A stretch of 64,000 nt of DNA, taken from positions 1,178,001 to 1,242,000 of the forward strand of contig NZ_JACRMG010000009.1 of assembly GCF_016219575.1 (NCBI RefSeq). Reading direction: 5' to 3'. This document shows positions 16,312 to 25,749 of the stretch, piece after piece. Numbering within the stretch: position 1 is the stretch's first letter; the number at the start of each line of letters is the position of its first letter. Position numbers and translations under genes: made by a program. Below the pieces are notes generated by a model. It searched no databases, was not told where the DNA came from, and saw nothing but the letters and a program-made list of their open reading frames with translations. The DNA comes from Bradyrhizobium sp. GTDB taxonomy: Bacteria; Pseudomonadota; Alphaproteobacteria; Rhizobiales; Xanthobacteraceae.

Positions 16312-17496
16312 ATGACCATGGCTGCCGCAATCGATGGCCGGACGGCGCCAGGCAGCTGGTCGAGGGCGAGCCGCATTGCGGCGGTCGACATCGTCTGCGA
16401 CCTCGGCAAGGCGGAAACCGTCTGGCGCGAGCTCGAGCGCCGCCATATCTCGCACACCCCTTATCAGCGCTTCGATCTCCTCGCCGCCTGGCAGCGTCAG
16501 GTCGGCGAACGCGAAGGCGCATCGACCTTCATCGTCATTGCCCTCGACGCCGAGCGGCGGCCGCTGGCGTTGCTGCCGCTGGCCTGCTTCCGCAAGTATG
16601 GGGTCAATGTCGCAGGTTTCATGGGCGGCAAGCACTCGACCTTCAACATGGCGCTGTGGGATCGCGATTTCGCCGCGGCGGCCGGCGAAGCCGACATGGC
16701 CGCACTCGTCGCAGGCGTCGCGGAACATTCCAGCGCCGACGTGCTCGCGCTGTACCAGCAGCCGCTCACCTGGCGCGACGTGCAAAACCCGCTGGCGCTG
16801 CTGCCGCACCAGCCCTCCGCCAACGACTGCCCGCTGCTGGTCATGGAGCCCGGCGCCGAGCCCGCAGCGCGGATATCGAGCTCGTTCCGCCGGCGCCTCA
16901 AGGGCAAGGAGCGCAAGCTCCAGCCTTCGCCCATCCGCTATTACGTCGCATCGGAGGATGCCGACATCACGCGCCTGCTCGACTGGTTCTTCCGGATCAA
17001 GCCGCTGCGGATGGCGGAACAGAAGCTGCCGAATGTCTTTGCCGACCCCGGCATCGAGGATTTCGTCCGCACTGCCTGCCTCGCCCGGCTCGCCGGCGGC
17101 GGCCGCGCCATCGACATCCATGCGCTGGAATGCGACGAGGAAGTAATCGCGATCTTTGCCGGCGTCGCCGACGGAAATCGCTTCTCCATGATGTTCAACA
17201 CCTACACCATGTCGGGCAACGCGAAATACAGCCCCGGCCTGATCCTGATGCGCGACATCATCGATCACTACGCCGCGCTCGGCTATCGCGCGCTCGACCT
17301 CGGCATCGGTTCAGACGACTACAAGCGCCTGTTCTGCAAGAGCGACGAACCGATCTTCGACAGCTTCATCCCGCTCACCGCGCGCGGCCGCATGGCCGCT
17401 TCCGCCATGCGCGGCTTCCACCGCGCCAAGCGGATGGTGAAGCACAATCCGGCGCTGTTTGAGATGGCGCAAAAGCTGCGCGGCGCGCTGCGGTAG
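16312..17496 (+). CDS. CelD/BcsL-like GNAT acetyltransferase
   Basis: 394 residues. The protein matches the CelD-type acetyltransferase group: an N-terminal HTPYQRFDLLAAWQ segment, FMGGKHSTFNMALWDRD in the middle, SSFRRRLKGKERKL, and a C-terminal GNAT half with KYSPGLILMRDIIDHYAALGYRALDLGIGSDDYK, where the GNAT acetyl-CoA loop lies. Members are associated with cellulose and other exopolysaccharide loci and probably acylate sugars. The ATG at 16312 follows ACAGGTG; a GTG at 16303 in the same frame lies inside that ribosome binding site, so I prefer the ATG. The divergent deacetylase-fold gene fits a polysaccharide-modification role. Confidence 0.85.
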   Translation: MTMAAAIDGRTAPGSWSRASRIAAVDIVCDLGKAETVWRELERRHISHTPYQRFDLLAAWQRQVGEREGASTFIVIALDAERRPLALLPLACFRKYGVNVAGFMGGKHSTFNMALWDRDFAAAAGEADMAALVAGVAEHSSADVLALYQQPLTWRDVQNPLALLPHQPSANDCPLLVMEPGAEPAARISSSFRRRLKGKERKLQPSPIRYYVASEDADITRLLDWFFRIKPLRMAEQKLPNVFADPGIEDFVRTACLARLAGGGRAIDIHALECDEEVIAIFAGVADGNRFSMMFNTYTMSGNAKYSPGLILMRDIIDHYAALGYRALDLGIGSDDYKRLFCKSDEPIFDSFIPLTARGRMAASAMRGFHRAKRMVKHNPALFEMAQKLRGALR

Positions 17497-17588
17497 CATC
17501 AATAACGGCCATCATTGCGGGGCTGCAGCCGGTCGCAGTCACCTTTTCTCGCGGCATGGGTTATAGCTGGCCGAGAGGAGCGATAATC

Positions 17589-20180
17589 ATGATCGGCATG
17601 CCTGGCGCCACTTTTTGGCAGACCCCGCTGGCCGAACTCACGCGGCAGCTCGGCGCCGATATCCATGGATTGAGCTCGGATGAGGCGACGGCACGCCTGC
17701 GGCGCTGTGGCGCCAACAGGCTGGAAGCCCAGGATCGCTTCTCACTGCTGCGCAAGATCTTGAGCCGGTTCCGCAATCCACTGGTGTTGATATTGCTCGC
17801 TGCGGCCACGATCTCCGCATTTACCGGCAACATTGCCAGCCTGGTGATCATCTCGACCCTGGTGCTGTTCAGTGTTCTGCTCGACAGCGTACAGGAGCAC
17901 CGGGCCGAACAGGCGGCCGATCGACTCAAAATCTCGGTGGCGCTGAAAGAGCAGGCGCTACGCGACGGCCGCGAGGTCACCGTTCGCGCCGATCAACTCG
18001 TCCCCGGCGACGTTGTCTTGCTTGCCGCCGGAGATCTGGTGCCGGCCGACGGCAGGATCATCGAGGCTCGGGATTTCTTCGTCAACGAAGGTCTGTTGAC
18101 CGGCGAGTCCTATCCGGTGGAAAAGCGCGCCGCGCCCGATGGTATCGCCGATGTCAATGTCGCGCAGGCCGCCAATGCCGTCTTCATGGGAACCTCGGTC
18201 GTCAGCGGTTCGGCCAGGCTGCTGGTTTGCGCAACCGGAGACAGGACGCAACTGGGCGAGATCAGCGCTGCGCTCCGTCACACACCGCCCCCAGCGGCGC
18301 TGGAGAAGGGCGTCTACGAATTCGGCATTCTGATCGTGCGGCTGACCATATTGCTCGTTCTGTTCGTTCTGTTGGTGAACACGTTATCCCACCGCCCGCT
18401 GCTGGAGAGCTTCCTCTTCGCCATTGCGCTCGCGGTCGGCCTGACGCCGGAATTATTGCCGATGATCACGTCGGTTACGCTTGCACGCGGTGCACTGCGC
18501 ATGGCGAGTCAAAAGGTGATCGTGAAGCGACTCGCCGCGATCCACGACCTCGGCAGCATGGACGTGCTGTGCACCGACAAGACCGGCACGCTCACCGAGG
18601 CGAAGATTGCGCTGATCCGGCACATAACCCTGGCGGGGACCGACAGCGCACGCGTGCTCGAACTCGCCTGGCTCAACAGTCATTTCGAGAGCGGCCTGCG
18701 CAGTCCGCTCGACACCGCCATTCTGGAGCACGAACCGCATGCCGCCTCCGAATGGACAAAGATCGATGAAGTCCCTTTCGATTTCGAACGCCGCCGTGTT
18801 TCGGTGCTGATTGAGCGCGCGGGGCGCAGGATTCTCGTCGTCAAGGGCGCGCCCGAAGACGTCCTGAAACTATCAAGCCGCTATGAGCTTGCCGGCGAAA
18901 ACGATACCCGGCCGCTTGACCCGGCAGCGATGGCACGCGCCATTGCGCAATTCGAGGCGCTTGGCGAAGAGGGCTTTCGCGTGCTTGGCATTGCCTGGCG
19001 CGAGGAACCTGCCACGCAGAGCCATGTGGGCGTACTCGATGAAAAGGATTTTGTGTTTGCCGGCTACGCAGCATTCCTGGATCCGCCCAAGGCCGGCGCG
19101 GGCGCTGCGATCGCTGCATTGAAGCGGAGCGGCATCGATATCAAGATTCTCACCGGCGACAATGAGCGCGTGACCCGGTACGTCTGCGGCCAACTTGGAA
19201 TTCCGGTCGAAGGATTGCTTACGGGGACCGAGCTTTCCACGCTCAACGAAGACGCGTTGAGCGCGCGCATCGAGGCGAGCAACCTGTTTTGCCGGGTCAC
19301 GCCCTCGCAAAAGAACCGGATCATTCTGGCGCTGAAACGCCGCGGTCACGTGGTGGGGTATCTCGGCGACGGCATCAATGACGCCCCCTCGCTTCATACT
19401 GCCGACGTCGGCATGTCAGTGGATGGCGCGGTCGACGTCGCCAAGGACGCGGCGGACATGATTCTCCTCGACCACGACCTGTCGGTGGTCGAACGCGGCG
19501 TGCGCGAAGGCCGGCGCACCTTCGGCAATATTATGAAGTATGTCATGATGGGCACCAGTTCGAATTTTGGAAACATGTTCTCGATGGCGGGCGCCTCCCT
19601 GATGCTGCCGTTCCTGCCGATGCTGCCGATTCAAGTGCTGCTCAACAACTTCCTCTATGACCTGTCCGAGGTTCCCATCCCGATGGACCAGGTGGATGAG
19701 GAGTTACTGGCTCAGCCCCGACATTGGGACATCGAGTTCATCCGCAATTTCATGCTTGTGCTCGGTTCCGTGAGTTCGGTTTTCGACTTCTTGACGTTCG
19801 GCCTGTTGTTGTGGGTCTTCAATGCGACCGAAACGCTGTTCCAGACCGGCTGGTTCATGGAGTCCCTGGCGACCCAGGTGCTCGTCATTTTCGTGATCCG
19901 CACCAGCGGCAATCCGTTTCGCAGCCGGCCCAGTCTTGCTCTCGCGGCAACCTCGCTCACCATTGTGGCCGTTGGAATCGGGTTGCCCTATACCGCGATT
20001 GGCCGGTGGTTCGGCTTCGTGCCGCTGCCATCGGCGTTCCTGGCGGCGCTTTGCGCAATGGTCGTTTGCTATCTGGTGCTCGCCGAAGGCGTGAAGCGCT
20101 GGTTCTATCGCCACTACCCGCCGCGTGGGGTGACGCGTTCGCCTATCCTTCGATCGCAAGTCCCGCTGACCGGAGCCTGA
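17589..20180 (+). CDS. mgtA: magnesium-translocating P-type ATPase (MgtA/MgtB family)
   Basis: 863 residues, usual for the family. Order: N-terminal cation-ATPase domain, two membrane segments (about 63-100), actuator domain with LLTGES (about 169-174), membrane pair with VGLTPELLPMITSVTLARG, phosphorylation site DKTGTLT with Asp330, nucleotide domain with KGAPED, hinge GDGINDAPSLHTADVG, and six C-terminal membrane segments. LLNNFLYDLSEVPIPMDQVD is typical of MgtA-type importers rather than Ca2+ or Na+ pumps. It should import Mg2+ across the inner membrane using ATP. GAGAGGAG lies nine bases before ATG 17589, which decides this start over an in-frame ATG at 17556. No mgtC or phoPQ is nearby. 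Confidence 0.92.
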   Translation: MIGMPGATFWQTPLAELTRQLGADIHGLSSDEATARLRRCGANRLEAQDRFSLLRKILSRFRNPLVLILLAAATISAFTGNIASLVIISTLVLFSVLLDSVQEHRAEQAADRLKISVALKEQALRDGREVTVRADQLVPGDVVLLAAGDLVPADGRIIEARDFFVNEGLLTGESYPVEKRAAPDGIADVNVAQAANAVFMGTSVVSGSARLLVCATGDRTQLGEISAALRHTPPPAALEKGVYEFGILIVRLTILLVLFVLLVNTLSHRPLLESFLFAIALAVGLTPELLPMITSVTLARGALRMASQKVIVKRLAAIHDLGSMDVLCTDKTGTLTEAKIALIRHITLAGTDSARVLELAWLNSHFESGLRSPLDTAILEHEPHAASEWTKIDEVPFDFERRRVSVLIERAGRRILVVKGAPEDVLKLSSRYELAGENDTRPLDPAAMARAIAQFEALGEEGFRVLGIAWREEPATQSHVGVLDEKDFVFAGYAAFLDPPKAGAGAAIAALKRSGIDIKILTGDNERVTRYVCGQLGIPVEGLLTGTELSTLNEDALSARIEASNLFCRVTPSQKNRIILALKRRGHVVGYLGDGINDAPSLHTADVGMSVDGAVDVAKDAADMILLDHDLSVVERGVREGRRTFGNIMKYVMMGTSSNFGNMFSMAGASLMLPFLPMLPIQVLLNNFLYDLSEVPIPMDQVDEELLAQPRHWDIEFIRNFMLVLGSVSSVFDFLTFGLLLWVFNATETLFQTGWFMESLATQVLVIFVIRTSGNPFRSRPSLALAATSLTIVAVGIGLPYTAIGRWFGFVPLPSAFLAALCAMVVCYLVLAEGVKRWFYRHYPPRGVTRSPILRSQVPLTGA

Positions 20181-20229
20181 ACCGATCGCGATTTCGATTC
20201 GTTCATGTCGTCGCCATTCGATCCGCTCC

Positions 20230-21399
20230 TCACAGCACGACCCGTCGCCCCTCCTCCGCGGCCCAATAGCCGGCGTAGTTGACCTTGATGGTCTCGAAGG
20301 CCAGCGCGAGATCGGAAAGCGGCTGCCTTCCGCCCGCGACGCACTCCATGAAGTCCTGGATTTCCTGCACATAGCCGCGCGTCCATTCCTCCTCGAGGCA
20401 GATGAACTGCCAGCCGGTCTTGCGATCGACCTTCTCGGTGATGTAGACGCCGGCGAGCTTTTCCTCCGATGTCTGATAGCTCATCATGTGCGTGTTCGGC
20501 GTGATGTTGGCGAACAGCGCGCCGCCGCTGGTGTAGATCTCCATGAGATTACGTACGCCGCCGGCGATCATGTCGCCGGAAAAGATCGTTGCCTTGGTGC
20601 CGTCGGAAAAGGTGACGGTAAGCGTGCCCCAATCCTCGACGTCGACCGGATTGGACTTGACGACGCCGCGCTCGTTGGCCGGAAGGCAAGCGGCCACATT
20701 GCCGACGTCGCAGGTGACGCTTGCAACGGCGACCTGCTCGCTGCGCGCCCTCGCCTCGACCTGCTTCAGATAAAGCACCGCCGACAACGGATGGCATCCC
20801 ATCCGGATCAGCGAGCCGCCGCCGGTCATCGCCCATTGCGCGGCGTGCGCCGCGTGCGAGCCGGAGTGGCTCTCCTCCCCCTTCATGAACAGGATCTTGT
20901 CCTTGGTCGCCTTCAGGATCTCCGCGGCCTTGGTCACGGCCGGCGCATAGATCCAGTCCTCGGCATACATGAAGAGCTTTCCGCTCTTCGCGATGGCGGC
21001 GCGGGTCTGCTCCATCTCTTCCAGGACGCGCTCATACATCAACGCCTTCGACACGAACTTTCCGATCGGCGCCTTGTCGCCGTCGCGTCCAAAGTAGCCC
21101 GCGAACGGCTTTTCGCAGATCACATGCTTGCCCGCCTGCATCGCCTCCACAATCATGGCCGCGTGCAGATTGGGCGGCGTGCAGATGTCGATGACATCGA
21201 GCTCGCGGTCGGCGATCAGGTCGCGAAAGCTGCGGCAGGTCGTGGGAATACGGTGCCGGCGGGCGAAGTCGGTGACATGGTCGCCCCGCGCCGCGACCGC
21301 CCTGACCTCGACGTCCACGCCGTAGACGCGCCGGTAGGCATGCATGTGCAGCTCCGCCACGAAGCCGCAGCCCGCCAATCCGACCCTGATTTTCGCCAT
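20230..21399 (-). CDS. Gfo/Idh/MocA family NAD(P)-dependent oxidoreductase
   Basis: 389 residues. The N-terminal Rossmann domain starts KIRVGLAGCGFVAELHMHAYRRV; LDVIDICTPPNLHAAMI and HVICEKPFAG follow, the latter with the conserved EKP lysine used in this family. The C-terminal beta-sheet domain includes GGSLIRMGCHPLSAVLYL, with the catalytic-region GxxxxxxxxH. Substrates of the family are sugars, inositols and related polyols; this one cannot be assigned. GGGAGG eleven bases before ATG 21399 supports the start. It runs convergent to mgtA and is followed upstream by a small membrane protein on the same strand, 58 bases away. Confidence 0.92.
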   Translation of the reverse strand: MAKIRVGLAGCGFVAELHMHAYRRVYGVDVEVRAVAARGDHVTDFARRHRIPTTCRSFRDLIADRELDVIDICTPPNLHAAMIVEAMQAGKHVICEKPFAGYFGRDGDKAPIGKFVSKALMYERVLEEMEQTRAAIAKSGKLFMYAEDWIYAPAVTKAAEILKATKDKILFMKGEESHSGSHAAHAAQWAMTGGGSLIRMGCHPLSAVLYLKQVEARARSEQVAVASVTCDVGNVAACLPANERGVVKSNPVDVEDWGTLTVTFSDGTKATIFSGDMIAGGVRNLMEIYTSGGALFANITPNTHMMSYQTSEEKLAGVYITEKVDRKTGWQFICLEEEWTRGYVQEIQDFMECVAGGRQPLSDLALAFETIKVNYAGYWAAEEGRRVVL

Positions 21400-21456
21400 G
21401 ATGGACGCCTCCCGATGCCGACAATCAAGCGCCGGGGCGATTTCCCGAGGCTGCTT

Positions 21457-21771
21457 TCAATCGGCGCGATCATCCCCGGACTTCCGCTTGACCACCAGCG
21501 AGCGAACGACGAAATGACCGACCAGAGCGCCGATCAGGCCTATCACGGCGCCGAGGAAGTGCCGCTTGATGGCTGGCAGCCATACAATGGCATTCGATAC
21601 CTCCGCGGCATTCAGCGACATCAGGTCATACCTGATGATGATCGGATTGAGCGTCCCGGCGATCATCCCGATCAACAGTGCCCACCGTCGATTTGAACAC
21701 ATCACTCCGATCGCGACGGGCACAAGCGCCAGGAAGTAGGAAACATTTACAAACGTGCGCGTTGCTTCCAT
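21457..21771 (-). CDS. small hypothetical membrane protein
   Basis: 104 residues, unrecognised. Three hydrophobic segments are visible (about 10-25, 30-47 and 72-92), and the C-terminus is charged (VVKRKSGDDRAD) and probably cytoplasmic. ATG 21771 has GGAG twelve bases upstream; a TTG one codon earlier is possible. It is on the same strand as the following oxidoreductase and could be co-transcribed with it, but nothing ties their functions. Confidence 0.55.
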   Translation of the reverse strand: MEATRTFVNVSYFLALVPVAIGVMCSNRRWALLIGMIAGTLNPIIIRYDLMSLNAAEVSNAIVWLPAIKRHFLGAVIGLIGALVGHFVVRSLVVKRKSGDDRAD

Positions 21772-21898
21772 CAAGGGGCTCCGGATCGGTCGACAATCTC
21801 ATTGACCGTAACAGGTCTTGCGCAAGTGCGCACGTCACCGGGCCCAGCCGTGGACGAGCCTCGGCAGGCCGATCGCCGGAAATCAAGAGCTATTTCGT

Positions 21899-24196
21899 TC
21901 AGGCCGCCACCACCCGCGGACCCGCCGCCAACTTCTCGGGCTGGCAGGCCTTGCTCAGCATCGTCACCGCGGAGAATCCGGCGGCCGTCAGTTCGGCGGC
22001 CATCTGGGCACGGGCGTCCTTCTCCATGGCGGCATCGGGCACCACCACCGCACGGGCAAGCGCGGTGAGCAGTTCCGCCGGGAGGTCGGAGGCGGTGCCG
22101 GCATCCAGCAGCACGCGATCATAGACCCGCATCAGTGCATCGATCGCGAGCAACAGCCGCGGTGATTGCAGCAGCGCGCGGTCGAAACCAGGGCGGCCGG
22201 CGCCGACCAGATGCACGCGCGAGAACCTGTCCTTCGTGATCACCTGCGTAAACGAGGCTTCGCCCTGCATCAATTCGGCAAGGCCGGGCGCATTGGCGTC
22301 GACGGATGCGTCCGCAAGGATGGACGAGGATGCCGCGAGATCCACCAGCGCCACCTTCAGATTCCCCGCCATCAGGCGCGCCAGCGTCAGCGCGGTCAGT
22401 GTAATGTCCTCGCCTGCAGCCGTGCCGAGAACCGTTATCTTGCGCGCTACGTCGCCGGGCGCGCAAAGCTCGGCTGCAAGATGCTCGATCTCGTTGAGCG
22501 GCGGTACTTCCGCCGATGGTGCGATGCTGGCTTCGTCGGAATTGGGCTCGGCGGCGACGGCGACGGCGGCGGGTTCCGGTTCCGGCATGCGCGCAGCGGC
22601 CGGTCCTGCAACCTGCTCCTCGACAGCGGCTTGTGCCGGGACCGGCGCTGCTGCCGGCATTTCGGCAAAGACCGGTTCAGTCGCCGGGGCGAGAACCGGC
22701 GTCGCGGCTATGGCGCGCGGCGCGGTCATGCGCAGCAATTCGCCGGTCACGATCAGGCCGCTGGTCAGCAGCAGCGTCGCCAGTGTCGCAATCAGCACGA
22801 TCGGCAGCTTCTTCGGATAGGCCGGGATGTTCGACACGGTGGCACGGGAAATGATGCGGCCATCGGAAGGGCCGGAGTCGATGTTTTCGCGCGCGGTAGC
22901 CTCGCGATACTTCGCCAGATAAGACTCGAGCAGATCGCGCTGCGCCTTGGCCTCGCGCTCCAGCGCGCGCAGCTGCACGTCCTGGCTGTTGGTCGAGGTC
23001 GCCAGCTTCTTCATCTGGTCGAGGCTGGCGCTCAGGCTGTCGACCCGGCCGCCGGCGATGCGGGCGTCGTTCTCGAGCGAGCGCGACACCTTGCTCGCCT
23101 CGTCGCGCAGCTGGCGGTCGAGATCGGCAAGCTGCGCCTTCAGCTCCTTGATGCGGGGATGGCCGTCGAGCAGCGTGGAGGACTGCTCGGCAAGTTGCCC
23201 GCGCAGCGTCGCGCGCTGCTCGGACAGCCGCCGGATCAGCTCGGAATTCAGCACCTCGGAAGCCTCGATCGGCTTGCCGCCCTGCAGCATCTCGCGGATC
23301 AGCTTCGCCTTGTTTTCGGCGTCCGACTTCAGCGCGCGGGCGTTGTTCAATTGCGTATTGATCTCGCCCATCTGCTGGTTCGACAGCGTCGTGTTGTTGG
23401 TGCCGATGAACAGGCTCGACCTGGAACGGAAATCCTCCGCGCGCGATTCGGCCTCGGAGACCTTGGTGCGAAGACTGTCGATCTCGCCGAGCAGCCACTG
23501 GCCGGCCGATTTCGCCTGCTGCTGCCGCGCCGCCTGCTGCAGCACCAGATAACCGTCTGCGATGGAATTGGCGACTTTCGCGGCGAGCTCCGGATCGCGC
23601 GACTGGAATTCGATAACGATGACGCGCGACTTGTCGACGGCGTAGGCCGTCAGCCGCTCGTAATAGGCGTCGAGCACCCGCTCTTCCGGCGTCATCGCAA
23701 AGGGATCGCGGCCGATGCCGACCATCGCCAGCAGCGATTTCAGCGGCGAGACGCCGGTCAGGACCGGATCGAACTCCGGACGCTCGGCGAGCCTGTTCCT
23801 GGCGATCACCTCGCGTGCGAGCTCGCGCGACAGCACGAGCTGCACCTGGCTGGTCACCGCCTCCGCGTCGAGCGCCGAGCGCTCCTCGGTGCGATCGGCA
23901 TTCGGACGCAGGAACACGTTTTCGCGCCCGTCAATGAGGATGCGGGCTTCGGACTTGTAGCGCGGCGTGACGAGATTGACGGCGACGACGGACATCACCA
24001 GCGCCAGCGCGGTCGGGACGATGATCCAGCCGCGCCTGCGCGCGAGCGCTTGTCCAAGCGCCCGCAGATCGAGATCTCCGCTGTCGGCAATCGCGGCGGC
24101 GGGCTTGTAGGCGACGGCGGGCGCAGGCACGGCTTTGGGCACTGCCCTCTGCACAACAGCCTTCGCCTTGTCGGCACCCCAGAACGCCAAACGCAT
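21899..24196 (-). CDS. exopolysaccharide co-polymerase, Wzz domain plus degenerate tyrosine-kinase (Wzc/ExoP-like) domain
   Basis: 765 residues. The Wzz chain-length domain starts near residue 45, with a first membrane segment at about 55-75 (WIIVPTALALVMSVVAVNLV), a long periplasmic coiled-coil (about 200-430) and the YPKKLPIVLIATLATLLLTSGLIV segment of the second membrane helix. A Pro/Ala/Glu-rich linker (about 505-575) leads to a C-terminal BY-kinase-like ATPase domain. The Walker A region reads LGTAAGEDITLTAL, lacking the GK(S/T) lysine, and Walker A' is VALVDLAASSS. Walker B-like VLLDAG remains, and no tyrosine cluster ends the protein. It probably controls polymer length without kinase activity. 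The cluster with the glycosyltransferase, phosphotransferase and polymerase supports an exopolysaccharide role. ATG 24196 follows GGGAGAG. Confidence 0.88.
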   Translation of the reverse strand: MRLAFWGADKAKAVVQRAVPKAVPAPAVAYKPAAAIADSGDLDLRALGQALARRRGWIIVPTALALVMSVVAVNLVTPRYKSEARILIDGRENVFLRPNADRTEERSALDAEAVTSQVQLVLSRELAREVIARNRLAERPEFDPVLTGVSPLKSLLAMVGIGRDPFAMTPEERVLDAYYERLTAYAVDKSRVIVIEFQSRDPELAAKVANSIADGYLVLQQAARQQQAKSAGQWLLGEIDSLRTKVSEAESRAEDFRSRSSLFIGTNNTTLSNQQMGEINTQLNNARALKSDAENKAKLIREMLQGGKPIEASEVLNSELIRRLSEQRATLRGQLAEQSSTLLDGHPRIKELKAQLADLDRQLRDEASKVSRSLENDARIAGGRVDSLSASLDQMKKLATSTNSQDVQLRALEREAKAQRDLLESYLAKYREATARENIDSGPSDGRIISRATVSNIPAYPKKLPIVLIATLATLLLTSGLIVTGELLRMTAPRAIAATPVLAPATEPVFAEMPAAAPVPAQAAVEEQVAGPAAARMPEPEPAAVAVAAEPNSDEASIAPSAEVPPLNEIEHLAAELCAPGDVARKITVLGTAAGEDITLTALTLARLMAGNLKVALVDLAASSSILADASVDANAPGLAELMQGEASFTQVITKDRFSRVHLVGAGRPGFDRALLQSPRLLLAIDALMRVYDRVLLDAGTASDLPAELLTALARAVVVPDAAMEKDARAQMAAELTAAGFSAVTMLSKACQPEKLAAGPRVVAA

Positions 24197-24533
24197 CGCA
24201 CTCTCCCGCGGACGCCACGACTCTACTGCAACGTGACCGATTACACTCCATTAAGGTTGAGGCTGGGTTAATCTTCCCGCCCGCGACCGCCACCACACGG
24301 GGTTTTCGAAGGCCGCCGGTCATGCTTTCTTAACCATGAAAGCCCTTAATCGGCCGCAATAGTTTCGTCAGGATTCTCGAAATGCGAGGCGCTCGCGCCG
24401 CCATTGTGTGCCCGTTGCCTGCGCTCGCACCATCGGGCTGCACGGGAAGAACCGCGCTGGTCGCAGCGCCGTCGTCAACCAGCCAGGACACGAGCCGCGG
24501 CAACTTGCCCAGTTGGGAGCGCTGGTTCTGACC
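24197..24533. other. 337-base divergent spacer at the head of the exopolysaccharide group
   Basis: No convincing gene. The spacer separates the minus-strand Wzc-like gene from the plus-strand glycosyltransferase, and parts are unusually AT-rich for this window (about 24236-24275 and 24320-24370), with repeated TTAACC/GGTTAA-like strings. It most likely holds divergent promoters and regulator sites. An open frame that would lengthen the glycosyltransferase from 24408 has atypical composition and is not favoured. Confidence 0.5.
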
Positions 24534-25670
24534 ATGCCTGTGATCGATGGCCAGCCGCTTCGTATCCTGCACGCGGTGCGCGCGCCGATTGGCGGCATTT
24601 TCCGTCACATCCTCGACCTCGCCAATGGCCAGGCCGACCGCGGCCACCAGGTCGGCATCATCGCCGACAGCCTGACCGGCGGCGAACGCGCCGAGCAGGC
24701 GCTCGCCGAGATCGCACCACGCTTGAAGCTCGGCGTGCATCGCCTTGCAATCAGGCGCGAACCCGTGCCGCTGGATCTGCTGGTCTGGGCTCATTTCGCG
24801 CGCCTGATCCGGCGCCTGAAGCCTAATGTGCTGCATGGCCATGGTGCCAAGGCCGGCGCCTTCATCCGCCTGCGCGGCGCCTCCACAGACACCATCCGCG
24901 TCTACACCCCGCATGGCGGTTCATTGCACTACCCGCTCTCGACGTTGAAGGGCCAGATCTACAGCCGCCTCGAGCGCGCGCTGATGAACAACACCGACCT
25001 GTTCCTGTTCGAGAGCGCGTTCGCGCGCGACACCTATCAACGCACCATCGGCGTGCCCCGGGGGCTCGTGCGCACCGTCTTCAACGGCGTCACCGCAGGC
25101 GAATTCGATCCTGTCGTCAAGGCGGACGATGCGACCGACGTCTGCTATGTCGGCGAGTTCCGCCACATCAAGGGCGCCGATCTCCTGATCGACGCGGTCG
25201 CGCGGCTGCGCGCCGACGGCAGGACCGTGACGCTGACGCTCGGCGGCGAAGGCGAGGAGATGGATCATCTGAAAGCGCAGGTTTCCCGGCTAAACCTCGG
25301 CGAGGCCGTGCGTTTCATCGGCCACGTCAAGGCGCGCGACGGCTTCTCCAAGGGCTCGCTGCTGGTCGTGCCCTCCCGCGGCGATTCCATGCCCTATGTG
25401 GTGATCGAGGCGGCCGCTGCGGGCATGCCGATGGTGGCGGCCAATGTCGGCGGCATCCCCGAGATCTTCGGCCCCGATCATGCCGACGCCCTGTTCGCCC
25501 CGAACATCGTCGGCGCCATGGCCGACGCCATCGAGGGCGCGCTCGACGACATGGAGGCGGCGCAGGCCCGCGCCAGATCGCTGCGCGAGCGCATCTTCCA
25601 GCACTTCTCCCAGAAGGCCATGGTCGAGGGCGTGCTGGCGGGATACCGCGACGCGTTTGCCAATCGTTAA
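24534..25670 (+). CDS. glycosyltransferase family 4 protein
   Basis: 378 residues of GT-B fold. The N-terminal half has LRILHAVRAPIGGIFRHILDLA and LHGHGAKAGAFIRL; the C-terminal half has CYVGEFRHIKGADLLIDAV and the nucleotide-sugar motif VPSRGDSMPYVVIEAAAAGMPMVAANVGGIPEI, with the E-x7-E pair seen in GT4 retaining enzymes. It should add a sugar to a lipid-linked oligosaccharide in the cytoplasm for exopolysaccharide assembly; donor and acceptor are unknown. The ATG at 24534 is where homology starts; the ribosome binding site is weak. It is followed in the same direction by the polyprenyl glycosylphosphotransferase gene 79 bases on. Confidence 0.9.
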   Translation: MPVIDGQPLRILHAVRAPIGGIFRHILDLANGQADRGHQVGIIADSLTGGERAEQALAEIAPRLKLGVHRLAIRREPVPLDLLVWAHFARLIRRLKPNVLHGHGAKAGAFIRLRGASTDTIRVYTPHGGSLHYPLSTLKGQIYSRLERALMNNTDLFLFESAFARDTYQRTIGVPRGLVRTVFNGVTAGEFDPVVKADDATDVCYVGEFRHIKGADLLIDAVARLRADGRTVTLTLGGEGEEMDHLKAQVSRLNLGEAVRFIGHVKARDGFSKGSLLVVPSRGDSMPYVVIEAAAAGMPMVAANVGGIPEIFGPDHADALFAPNIVGAMADAIEGALDDMEAAQARARSLRERIFQHFSQKAMVEGVLAGYRDAFANR

Positions 25671-25749
25671 CCGTTATTTACCAACGTAACTGTTTCTTCG
25701 AATTTGTCCCGTAAGTCCAAGCAGTGGGCAATTCCGCTGCGGCACACGC

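Noticed and set aside
22166..24271. Long + strand frame opposite the Wzc-like gene
   Set aside because: The minus-strand frame has clear Wzz and ATPase-fold features; the + strand translation has none.
24408..24533. N-terminal extension of the GT4 glycosyltransferase from a GTG at 24408
   Set aside because: The extra residues have no similarity to the GT4 N-terminus, and the first beta strand begins at the ATG 24534.
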